From Palsa-513 sp036510225 (lineage in GTDB: Bacteria; Actinomycetota; Thermoleophilia; Solirubrobacterales; Solirubrobacteraceae), in contig DATCEH010000098.1 in the NCBI GenBank assembly GCA_036510225.1, forward strand, positions 1-64,000: a DNA stretch of 64,000 nucleotides. Reading direction: 5' to 3'. A model generated the notes under the pieces. The model made no database searches and was not told the DNA's origin. It saw only the letters and a program-made list of their open reading frames with translations. Shown here piece after piece: positions 33,873-40,972 of the stretch. Made by a program: the position numbers and the translations under genes. Numbering within the stretch: position 1 is the stretch's first letter; every line of letters begins with the position of its first letter.

Positions 33873-34625
33873 ATTTCATCAGATCCGTCCGTCTCCCGGC
33901 CCGGCCGAGTCGGCCGGGTCGGCTCCACCGCCGGTCCAGATCGTCCGGCCCGCGGCATTCGCCGTCTGACCGGCCGAGCGGCGCGCGGAAAGCACGCGTT
34001 GACGCGAGGTCAAGGCGCGCCGTGACACGGAGCAGGACGCACACCAGGCAAAACGCGGACAGCATGAGCGGGACGCCGGGGGGCGCCACCAAGGCGTCTC
34101 CCGGGTCGTTCTCGGGTTTCGCACTTTTCGCTCGGCCGGCTGCACGTCGGTTCGGGCGGGGCGGGGCGGGGCGGGGGCTGGTGCGGGTCGGGCGCGGGGC
34201 GTATGGGATGTGATCGACTGGGCTCCTCCCCGGCGTCGGAGCAGGATGCTGAGACCTTCAGCACGAAATCGCTGCCTGAGTCAGTCAACTAGTTTCGTTG
34301 GAGAGTCCACTGCTCCACGACCCAGTCCCCACGCAGAGAGCTCGCCCGCCTCTGACCTCCCGACCCCTGGCAATCATCCCCGACTGCCCGCTGGCCAAGC
34401 CCCCGCCAGACGAGCGCCGCCGCCACGAAATATCACCCGGAACGGGACCCGACCCCAGGACCAGTGAAATCGCCGGCGTCCAACGCGCCAGTTCTGCAAC
34501 ATCGCGCTGACCGAGGGCCGCGGCCAGGTCTTCGGCTCGACCAACCCATCACCAAGGCAGTCACTCGGGGACGCCGCAGGCGTTCCCGGAATCCTTCGGC
34601 CCGACGTTGTCGCGGTTCGCGGCCT
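33873..34625. other. Non-coding region with right inverted-repeat block
   Basis: No gene is supported here; open frames are Arg/Pro-rich and lack family resemblance. It holds the right repeat arm at 34210-34330 and a G-rich run of GGGGC units near 34155-34185. The remainder shows nothing recognisable. Confidence 0.5.
34210..34330 (-). repeat. Inverted-repeat block, right arm (partner 29939-30050)
   Basis: On the minus strand it reads GGGGACTGGGTCGTGGAG, GGACTCTCCA, TAGTTGACTGACTCAGGCAG, then CTGAAGGTCTCAGCATCCTG, matching the left arm with scattered changes. The palindrome here (34273-34287) has one mismatch. It stands about 450-550 bp upstream of the MMPL gene. Confidence 0.8.
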
Positions 34626-35009
34626 CTACCGAGGCACGACTGTGACCGGGCAGCGGATCCCCGGCGCCCGACTCAAGCGGCCATCCGCCGTCAGGAGCTC
34701 GCAGTCGAGTAGCTCCGCCAGGGCGACATACGTGGCGTCATAGGCGGAGACGTTCTCGCGGAGCTCCCAGACCCGATCGAGCAGGGAACGGAGCGGGTAG
34801 CGGGTGATGCCGAGGCGCCGGAAGGCGTCGAGCGCGGTCCAGCCGGCATCCGGGCCGATCTGCCCGGCCGCGACCCTCCGGCGCAGCCCGCTGGCGACCT
34901 CAGCGTCAATCAGGTGCGGAGCGTGGAGCTGCTCATCGCTGAGAGCCCGTCGCGCCGCGCCGGCGTTCAGGACCGCCGAGACCGCAGCCGACGCGTCAAC
35001 GACGATCAC
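34626..35009 (-). CDS. vapC: PIN-domain toxin (VapC/FitB type)
   Basis: A 127-residue PIN RNase. Acidic site residues are Asp5 in MIVVDASAAV, Glu in LIDAEVASGLRRR, Asp in NVSAYDATYVALAE and Asp in LLTADGRLSRAPG. All are present, so it should be active unless held by its antitoxin. The start overlaps the antitoxin stop by 4 nt. Confidence 0.87.
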   Translation of the reverse strand: MIVVDASAAVSAVLNAGAARRALSDEQLHAPHLIDAEVASGLRRRVAAGQIGPDAGWTALDAFRRLGITRYPLRSLLDRVWELRENVSAYDATYVALAELLDCELLTADGRLSRAPGIRCPVTVVPR

Positions 35010-35227
35010 GGGTCGGGTCGGTCGACTTCGAGGTCTTCGACGATCGTCGCGACGGCGACCCCGAGATCCGGGAGGGCACCGAGCAGGCGGGGGTTGTCGG
35101 CTCGACGTGACACGTCGGAAAGCTCCCTGACGGCGACCGCGCCGACGGAGGTTGCGTCACGAGCGGCAAGCCGCTCCAACCGCTCGACGACCTCGTCCGG
35201 GACATTTCGCAGATAGAGCATCCGCAT
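35006..35227 (-). CDS. vapB: FitA/VapB-type ribbon-helix-helix antitoxin
   Basis: A 73-residue antitoxin. MLYLRNVPDEVVERLERLAA is a ribbon-helix-helix DNA-binding N-terminus of FitA type, and the tail LPDLGVAVATIVEDL should occupy the toxin. Start ATG 35227 or 35221. The perfect palindrome 35224-35239 covers the start region and is the likely autoregulatory operator. Coupled to the toxin by a 4-nt overlap. Confidence 0.8.
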   Translation of the reverse strand: MRMLYLRNVPDEVVERLERLAARDATSVGAVAVRELSDVSRRADNPRLLGALPDLGVAVATIVEDLEVDRPDP

Positions 35228-35239
35228 CTTGCAAGATGC
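35224..35239 (-). promoter_or_regulatory. 16-bp perfect palindrome at the antitoxin start
   Basis: GCATCTTGCAAGATGC is self-complementary and overlaps the ATG at 35227. A related TTGCATC lies just beyond (35251-35257). It is a strong candidate operator for the toxin-antitoxin repressor complex. Confidence 0.6.
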
Positions 35240-35298
35240 TAGCAAACTGCTTGCATCTGATCCGCGCCCGGGAGGTCAGGCGAGCCGTCGCCGGCAGC

Positions 35299-36276
35299 TC
35301 ACGCGATCTGCGGCTCGGAGCTCACTGCGAAGACGCGGGCCTCGCCGAGCCGGACGGAGACGATCTGCCCCTCCTCGAGCTCGAGCTCGACGGCCCGCTC
35401 GCGGGTCATCTGGGCCCAGATCTGGCGGCCGTCGGAGAGCTTGAGCTCGACGCGGACCTCGAAGCCGAGGTAGACGATCCGCTCGGTGAGGGCCTCGGAC
35501 CCGGCGTCGTCGTCGGCGGCGAGGATCTGGATGTCATGGGGGCGCAGGAAGGAGTCGCCGAGCCGGTTGACGGGGCCGATGAACGACATCACGAACTGGT
35601 TGCTGGGGCGCTCGTAGAGGTCCTCGGCGGTGCCGACCTGCTCGGTGCGACCGGCGTTCATCACGACGATCTGCTCGGCGACGTCCATCGCCTCCTCCTG
35701 GTCGTGGGTGACGAAGATCGTCGTCACGTGGATCTCCTGGTGGAGGCGTCGCAGCCACTCGCGGAGCTCGCCGCGGACCTGGGCGTCGAGCGCGCCGAAC
35801 GGCTCGTCGAGGAGGAGGACGGCCGGGTCGGGGGCAAGCGCCCTGGCCAGGGCCATCCGCTGGAGCTGGCCGCCGGAGAGCTGGGAGGGGTAGCGCTGGG
35901 CGAGGCCGTCGAGGCGGACGAGGCCGAGAAGCTCGTGGACACGCGCGGCGACCGACGCCTTGGGCGCCTTGCGGACGCGCATGCCGAAGCCGATGTTCTC
36001 GGCAACGGTCATGTGCTTGAAGGGGGCGTAGTGCTGGAAGACGAAGCCGACCCCCCGCTGGCGGACGGGCACCCGGGTGACATCGTTCCCGGCGATCAGG
36101 ATCTGCCCGCGCTCGGGCGTCTCGAGGCCGGCGATGATCCGCAGGAGCGTCGACTTGCCGCTCCCGCTGGGGCCGAGCAGTGCCGTCAGCGAGCCGTCGG
36201 CGACGGTCATAGAGACGTCGTCGAGTGCGACGAAATCACCGAACCGCTTGTCGACGTTGCGGACCTCGATTGCCAT
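35299..36276 (-). CDS. cysA: Sulfate/thiosulfate ABC transporter ATPase
   Basis: A 325-residue ATPase energising sulfate import. It has Walker A GPSGSGKST, Q-loop FVFQHYAPFKHMT, signature LSGGQLQRMALARALA, Walker B AVLLLDEPFGALDAQ and the H-loop FVTHDQEEA. A C-terminal TOBE-like regulatory domain follows (about 235-325). The residue after the LSGGQ signature is Leu where Arg is usual. It is the last gene of the sbp-cysT-cysW-cysA operon and overlaps cysW by one base, so all four are one transcription unit. Its order and homology make sulfate (not molybdate) the substrate, consistent with the nearby assimilation genes. Confidence 0.92.
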   Translation of the reverse strand: MAIEVRNVDKRFGDFVALDDVSMTVADGSLTALLGPSGSGKSTLLRIIAGLETPERGQILIAGNDVTRVPVRQRGVGFVFQHYAPFKHMTVAENIGFGMRVRKAPKASVAARVHELLGLVRLDGLAQRYPSQLSGGQLQRMALARALAPDPAVLLLDEPFGALDAQVRGELREWLRRLHQEIHVTTIFVTHDQEEAMDVAEQIVVMNAGRTEQVGTAEDLYERPSNQFVMSFIGPVNRLGDSFLRPHDIQILAADDDAGSEALTERIVYLGFEVRVELKLSDGRQIWAQMTRERAVELELEEGQIVSVRLGEARVFAVSSEPQIA

Positions 36277-37127
36277 CAGCCGGCCCTCCTGGTTCTTCTG
36301 GTTAGGACATTCATTAGCACAAGCGTCGCCAGCGCGAGCAGCGCCAGCACGACGGCGGCGGCATACGTGCCGGTCGTGTCGAAGTTCTCGAAGCGATCCT
36401 GGACGTAGAGCGGGAGCGTCTGGGTGACGCCCTCGATCCGTCCGGAGACGATGCTGACGGCGCCGAACTCACCCAGTGCGCGGGCGGTCGTGAGGACGAC
36501 CCCGTAGACGACGGCCCAGCGGATCGCCGGGAGCGTGATCCTCCAGAACGTCTGCCAGCCGGTTGCGCCGAGCGTGGACGCGGCCTGCTCGGCGGTCGTC
36601 CCGATCTCCCGGAGCACGGGGATCGTCTCGCGGGCGACGAACGGCAGCGACACGAACGCTGTGGCGAGGACCATCCCGGGGACCGAGAAGATCACGGTCA
36701 TCCCGTGCGTTGTCAGCCAGCTCCCGAACCAGCCGTTGTTGCCGTAGACGAGCAGCAGGGCGAGGCCGACGACGACGGGTGAGATCGCGAACGGGAGGTC
36801 GAGGACGGCGGCGAGCAGCGCCCGTCCGCGGAACCGCTGGCGCTCGAGGGCGATCGCGATCGCGATCCCGAACACGGTGTTCAGGGGCACGGCGATCGCG
36901 ACGAGCTCGATCGAGAGCCAGAACGCGTGGATCGCATTGGGCTGGGTGACGGCGGTCCAGACGGGGCCGAGGCCGTGCTCGAAGGTCCGGTAGAAGATCA
37001 TCAGGAGCGGCAGGAGCAGGAGCAGGGCGAGGTAGCCGAGGCCGATCATGCGCACGCCGAGGCGGGCGGCGCGAGGCGATCGGTCGGCCGGCCTCGCCAG
37101 GTCGGGCTGGTCGGAGTCAGCGGCCAT
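36276..37127 (-). CDS. cysW: Sulfate ABC transporter permease CysW
   Basis: A 283-residue inner-membrane permease with six helices. The cytoplasmic ATPase-coupling loop has the EAA-type motif EQAASTLGATGWQTFWRITL. The partner of CysT, it forms the translocation path used with CysA. It overlaps cysT by 11 bp and abuts cysA. Confidence 0.92.
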   Translation of the reverse strand: MAADSDQPDLARPADRSPRAARLGVRMIGLGYLALLLLLPLLMIFYRTFEHGLGPVWTAVTQPNAIHAFWLSIELVAIAVPLNTVFGIAIAIALERQRFRGRALLAAVLDLPFAISPVVVGLALLLVYGNNGWFGSWLTTHGMTVIFSVPGMVLATAFVSLPFVARETIPVLREIGTTAEQAASTLGATGWQTFWRITLPAIRWAVVYGVVLTTARALGEFGAVSIVSGRIEGVTQTLPLYVQDRFENFDTTGTYAAAVVLALLALATLVLMNVLTRRTRRAG

Positions 37128-37977
37128 AGGTGAACCGCCGGCTGCTGAACAGGTTGAGCAGCCCGACGACGACCAGCGCGGCGGCGAGCAGGACGATCGA
37201 GACGGCGGCCGCGGCGGGGACGTTGTCGTTCTCGATCTGGTTGAAGACGTAGACCGGGCCGACCTCGGTCTTGAAGGGGAGGTTCCCGGAGATCAGGACG
37301 ACCGAGCCGAACTCGCCGATCGCGCGGGCGAAGCTGAGCGCGGCTCCGGAGATGATCGCGGGGGCGAGGTTGGGGAGGACGATCCGGCGGAACACGGCGA
37401 ACGGTCGGGCGCCGAGCGAGGCGGCGGCCTCCTCCATCGACTGGTCGAGCTCGAGCAGGACGGGCTGGACGGAGCGCACGACGAACGGGAGGGTGACGAA
37501 GAGCAGGGCGAGGACGATCGCCGCGCGGGTGAAGCTGACGTCGATCCCGACGGGGCCGCCCTTGCCGTAGAGGGCGAGCAGGACGACGCCGGCGACGATC
37601 GTCGGGAGGGCGAAGGGGAGGTCGATCACGGCGTTGACCAAGCGCCGGCCGGGGAAGTCGTCGCGGACGAGGATCCAGGCGATCACGGTGCCGAAGAAGG
37701 CGTTGATCGCGACGACGATCAGGGAAAGGACGACCGTCAGGCGGATCGAGGCGATCGCCTCGGGGGCGGTCACCTCGCGCCAGAAGGCGCCGAGGCCGCC
37801 GTCGGTCGAGCGGGCGAGCACCGCGGCGAGGGGGAGGAGGACGACGAGCGAGAGGTAGATCGTGATCAGCCCGCGACCGAGCCCCGCGGCGCCGATCTGC
37901 GGCACCGTGGGGCTTGTGGGACGTCTTGGACGCCGGGGCGTCAAGACAGCGTGGCTACTTGCTTGTCGATACGCCAA
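37117..37977 (-). CDS. cysT: Sulfate ABC transporter permease CysT (CysU)
   Basis: A 286-residue permease with six helices and EAA motif MEEAAASLGARPFAVFRRIV. It carries a polar N-terminal extension (MAYRQASSHAVLTPRRP) before helix 1; an internal start would remove it. It overlaps the binding-protein gene by 23 bp, which is long, so a later start is likely. Works with CysW and CysA. Confidence 0.9.
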   Translation of the reverse strand: MAYRQASSHAVLTPRRPRRPTSPTVPQIGAAGLGRGLITIYLSLVVLLPLAAVLARSTDGGLGAFWREVTAPEAIASIRLTVVLSLIVVAINAFFGTVIAWILVRDDFPGRRLVNAVIDLPFALPTIVAGVVLLALYGKGGPVGIDVSFTRAAIVLALLFVTLPFVVRSVQPVLLELDQSMEEAAASLGARPFAVFRRIVLPNLAPAIISGAALSFARAIGEFGSVVLISGNLPFKTEVGPVYVFNQIENDNVPAAAAVSIVLLAAALVVVGLLNLFSSRRFTYGR

Positions 37978-38944
37978 GACTCTGCTCGATCTTGGTCACG
38001 ATGCCGGTCGTCGGATCGTAGAACTGCTTGGTCACGGTCGGCCAGCCGCCGAGCGCGTCGATCGTGAACAGTCCGGGAGGCGTCGGGAACCGCCTGGCGG
38101 CGACCACTCCGGGGGTCACCGGGCGGTAGCCGTTGGCCGCCCAGATCGTCTGGCCCGCGGGTGAGAGGAGGTAGGCGACGAAAGCCTTGGCGGCCGGCGA
38201 GTCGCCGCGACTGGTGATCGCGATCGGGTTCTGGATCAGGATCGTCTGCTTGGGGATCACGTAGGAGATCGCCGAGCCCTTCTTCTGGTCGGCGATCGCC
38301 TCGCTCTCGTAGTCGATCAGGGCGTCGCCCTTGCCGGCGAGGAATGTCTGGAGGGCGTTGCGGGCGGACGTGTCCTGGCTTACGACATTGTGGAAGAGCG
38401 CCGTCAGGTAGGCGTCGGCCTGGGCCGGCGTCTTGCCCTCCTTGATCTCGCCGCCGTAGGCGGCGGCGATGTTCCAGCGGGCGCTGCCCGAGCTGAACGG
38501 GTTCGGCGTGAGGACTCCGACGCCGGGCTTGACGAGGTCGTCCCAGCCGGTGATGTGCTTGGGGTTGCCCTTGCGGACGATGATCACGGCGACCGAGTCG
38601 GTCACGAAGCCCTGGGTGGGCGTCTGGTCCCAGCTGCCGGGGACCAGGCCGGAGCCGACGAGCTTGGTGACGTCGGGCGCGAGCGAGAGGTTGACGACGC
38701 TGGCGGGAAGCCCGGCGGCGACCGCCCGACTCTGGTCGCCGGAGGCGCCGTAGGACTGGGTGAACGTGACGCCCTTGCCGGCGGGCGTCGCCTGGAAGGC
38801 TGGGATCAGCTGGGCGTAGGCGGCCTGGGGTGTCGAGTAGGCGACCAGGCTGACCTTCTTGGATGTGCTGGCGGATGACCCGCAGGCGGAGAGGGCGAGC
38901 GCCGAGGCGAGCACGACCAATGGAACCAGGCGCTTGTCTTTCAT
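37955..38944 (-). CDS. Sulfate-binding lipoprotein
   Basis: A 329-residue periplasmic-type binding protein. The signal ends in a lipobox LALSACGS, so Cys21 is lipidated and the protein is tethered outside the membrane. The conserved Sbp/CysP features are SYGASGDQSRAVAAGLPASV, NPKHITGWDDLVKPGV and LIDYESEA. It captures sulfate (or thiosulfate) and hands it to CysTW. ATG 38944 is preferred over the GTG at 38950. First gene of its operon; the upstream region holds the motif shared with the sulfite reductase gene. Confidence 0.9.
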   Translation of the reverse strand: MKDKRLVPLVVLASALALSACGSSASTSKKVSLVAYSTPQAAYAQLIPAFQATPAGKGVTFTQSYGASGDQSRAVAAGLPASVVNLSLAPDVTKLVGSGLVPGSWDQTPTQGFVTDSVAVIIVRKGNPKHITGWDDLVKPGVGVLTPNPFSSGSARWNIAAAYGGEIKEGKTPAQADAYLTALFHNVVSQDTSARNALQTFLAGKGDALIDYESEAIADQKKGSAISYVIPKQTILIQNPIAITSRGDSPAAKAFVAYLLSPAGQTIWAANGYRPVTPGVVAARRFPTPPGLFTIDALGGWPTVTKQFYDPTTGIVTKIEQSLGVSTSK

Positions 38945-39018
38945 GTCCACTTTCTGTACGGGTTTTATGCGGATCGGAGTCGCAGCCTTGGGCCCTCAGC
39001 CGCAGTCAGCCGAGCAAA

Positions 39019-39038
39019 TTACCAGAAAGCCGCTCGTG
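39019..39038 (+). promoter_or_regulatory. Candidate sulfur-regulon motif upstream of the sulfate-binding gene
   Basis: The plus strand carries AAATTACCAGAAAGCCGC here. It matches AAATACCAGTAAGCCGC before the sulfite reductase gene (40904-40920) apart from a one-base gap and one change. It lies about 80 bp upstream of the sulfate-binding gene. Confidence 0.45.
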
Positions 39039-39156
39039 TTTCGCAGTTATGCCGCGGCACGGCGGGCAGGCGAGCTCTTCGCCGGGTTACTCGCGTCTGC
39101 GTAGCCGCGTTTGGCACGGACGTTCGTTCTGCCGCGGACCTGGAGTCAGGTATGCC

Positions 39157-39474
39157 TCAAGGCGATGGCGCCGGCCGCCGCCCGTCGAGGGCGTTGCCGG
39201 GTGGCGCGCCTACAGATCCCCGTGGCGTGTTCGGGCGCCGGTCGCGAGCCAGCACGACCTGCAGCTGCCCTACCGCGCGACACTCGATCCATTCGAGAAC
39301 CTCGTGCTCAATATCGGCACCATCTCCCATCTTGCTCAGCCACGCGCCGTCGGCGGGTTGCCTGGCGACGTGAAGCGCGCCCAGAACATCCCCAAAGATC
39401 GCGATCTTCTCGACGAGTCGCTTCTTTTCGCGAGTCGGGTCTCCGGCGGACCGGGGTCCTTCAGATGAGGCCAC
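39157..39474 (-). CDS. C-terminal part of a DUF7689-like protein (N-terminus absent)
   Basis: A 105-residue protein. EKIAIFGD, then ALHVARQPADGAWLSKMGDG and DIEHEVLEWIE, is the pattern of DUF7689-like proteins, where THAARQ...W-x-SK-x-G...DIEH is followed by a Tyr-Gly strand. The family normally has another about 60-80 N-terminal residues with an Asn-Cys-x-Ala/Gly-Trp-Ala motif, which are missing. GTG 39474 overlaps the stop of the upstream gene, so it can be translated by coupling. It may be a truncated remnant. Confidence 0.5.
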   Translation of the reverse strand: MASSEGPRSAGDPTREKKRLVEKIAIFGDVLGALHVARQPADGAWLSKMGDGADIEHEVLEWIECRAVGQLQVVLARDRRPNTPRGSVGAPPGNALDGRRPAPSP

Positions 39475-40150
39475 GGTGGCGGCCCCACGCCAGCCATCTC
39501 TCGGCGGCGTCGGCCATCGTTTCTGCGCCTTCTGCGGGATTACTGCCCGTGAGCATTTCCAGCGCCCAATACCAGTGGTCAGGTCCCTGCTCGACAAGCC
39601 GCTCGAGGATGAGGGGCACCGCCCGCGGCCCGAGAGCGATGGTTCTCTGATACGCCCTGTTCATCGCCTTGCGCTCGACGAATGAGTAGGCCCAAGTCTC
39701 GTCCGCCCGTTGATCGGCGAGGCGCTGAAAGCTTGCACGGAGATCAGTCTCGTCGGCAGCCGCAATCGCGCCATGCAGGGCGTGAAGCCTAGGTGGCGCA
39801 ACCGCCGCCCATGCCAGCCTGTCCGCGACGGCGAGATTGCCCTCATGTCCCCAGAGGTAAGTCGCGGTCGTGTATGGCGCGAGCTTCCCGCTCGCTCCCA
39901 CTGGCATCGGTCCGGACGGCGACATCAGGCGCCCCCCGTACGCATAAGCCGCACACTTCAAGGATCGGTACGCGTACGCGCCACCAGGCCCGTACCCTGT
40001 CGGAGCCGGCGCGCGCCACGCCGGGAGATGAGAGCGGTGGTGGTGCTCCCCCGCGTCGCGCCAGATGAATTCGCGCCGACGCGCTACGTGCTTCGCGATG
40101 GTCGGACGACCAACACGTCTAGCGTCTTCGGATTCAGTCGGCGTCCGCAT
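39461..40150 (-). CDS. Conserved hypothetical protein (C-terminal helical domain)
   Basis: A 229-residue protein. The last about 95 residues (from DETDLRASFQRLADQRADET) carry AYQRTIALGPRAVPLILERL, DHWYWALEMLTGSNP and end in AERWLAWGRHRGLI. This is a widespread bacterial family of unknown function, commonly found next to DUF7689-like genes as here. The first half (Tyr/Gly/Pro-rich) looks unlike that family and may be a mistranslated leader; the real start may be later. It probably belongs to the same small operon as the flanking genes. Confidence 0.55.
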   Translation of the reverse strand: MRTPTESEDARRVGRPTIAKHVARRREFIWRDAGEHHHRSHLPAWRAPAPTGYGPGGAYAYRSLKCAAYAYGGRLMSPSGPMPVGASGKLAPYTTATYLWGHEGNLAVADRLAWAAVAPPRLHALHGAIAAADETDLRASFQRLADQRADETWAYSFVERKAMNRAYQRTIALGPRAVPLILERLVEQGPDHWYWALEMLTGSNPAEGAETMADAAERWLAWGRHRGLI

Positions 40151-40298
40151 CCGCCGCCTCCCCCTTCAGATCGGTGACCTCGGCCTCGTAGTTCCAGTAG
40201 GCAAGCCTGCTCGACGACAGGAACTGCCGCGTAGATGCAGCCTTCTGCAACCCTCGGCCTATGACCTGCGTGAGCTCTAGGAGGTCGTCCTCGTCCAT
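40134..40298 (-). CDS. Small acidic protein overlapping its upstream neighbour
   Basis: A 54-residue protein from ATG 40298 (MDEDDLLELTQVIGRGL, with TRQFLSSSRLAYWNYEAEV) that overlaps the previous gene by 22 nt in another frame. It reads naturally as a continuation of that gene after ...DLDLS, so the two may be one gene split by a frameshift. A longer start at 40367 exists. No known family. Confidence 0.45.
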   Translation of the reverse strand: MDEDDLLELTQVIGRGLQKAASTRQFLSSSRLAYWNYEAEVTDLKGEAADADAD

Positions 40299-40603
40299 TG
40301 CGACAAGTCGAGGTCTTCCGAGCGAGCGACGCGCTCGGCCAGTTCGGATATCGACCACGCGGGCCACAGACGCTCCCGCGCGGCGATCAGCGAGAGCAAG
40401 GCCTCGACCAAACGGACCGCCTGTGCCTCCGAGACGTCCGGCACCGCCTGGCTCACAAGCTGCCCCAAGGAAGATGTCGCCAGCTGCGCCGTCGGCGTTC
40501 GAAGACCCGAACCGAACGCGGTCAACTGCTCAGGCGTGAGTCGCGAGAGCGTCTCAAGCGCCGGCCCGTAAGCCGACGGCACCGTAAAGCCCCTAGACGC
40601 CAC
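40277..40603 (-). CDS. Hypothetical helical protein, first gene of a small operon
   Basis: A 108-residue protein, mostly helical (LETLSRLTPEQLTAFGSGL, EAQAVRLVEALLSLIAARE, WSISELAERVARSEDLDL). It has no membrane segment and I assign no family. It leads a run of four overlapping minus-strand genes ending at 39157, whose DUF7689-type members suggest an accessory, perhaps immunity- or toxin-like, cassette. The C-terminus may be altered by a frameshift near 40300. Confidence 0.5.
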   Translation of the reverse strand: MASRGFTVPSAYGPALETLSRLTPEQLTAFGSGLRTPTAQLATSSLGQLVSQAVPDVSEAQAVRLVEALLSLIAARERLWPAWSISELAERVARSEDLDLSQWTRTTS

Positions 40604-40903
40604 GTGCCACCACGGCCTAGCGCAAGACCCCTAGGGACGGCTCCACGCAACTCCAAGGCAACTTGACCAAGCTCAGCTGAGCAGGCATTTCGCCGATCAT
40701 CGTCGCACGCCCCGCGGTCGGTCCTGGGCTCGACAGACGGTTGAATCGGATTCCATGCCAGCCACCGCGGGGCAGCTTATCGAGCGACAATGGGAGGAAT
40801 GCAAGCCGCCCGAGCAGGTGGGCCGTCCCGCCCATGTTTTCGACTGATTCTGTGCGGATGGACAGCGAGTCACACTATCCCCGGGCGGTCGGGCGGCAGA
40901 TCG
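40604..40903. other. Intergenic region before the sulfite reductase operon
   Basis: No supported gene. It separates the leftward hypothetical operon from the rightward sulfur operon, and must contain the promoters for both. Confidence 0.5.
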
Positions 40904-40920
40904 AAATACCAGTAAGCCGC
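40904..40920 (+). promoter_or_regulatory. Candidate sulfur-regulon motif upstream of sulfite reductase
   Basis: AAATACCAGTAAGCCGC, shared with 39019-39038, about 55 bp before the sulfite reductase ATG. Confidence 0.45.
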
Positions 40921-40972
40921 CCGCCTTTCATGTGTTACGCTTGGGGTGCCCCGAGCCACCAGGAGGACTTCG

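Noticed and set aside
31447..33969. 840-codon plus-strand frame opposite the MMPL gene
   Set aside because: Antisense shadow of a clear membrane transporter; low-complexity Arg/Asp/Glu composition.
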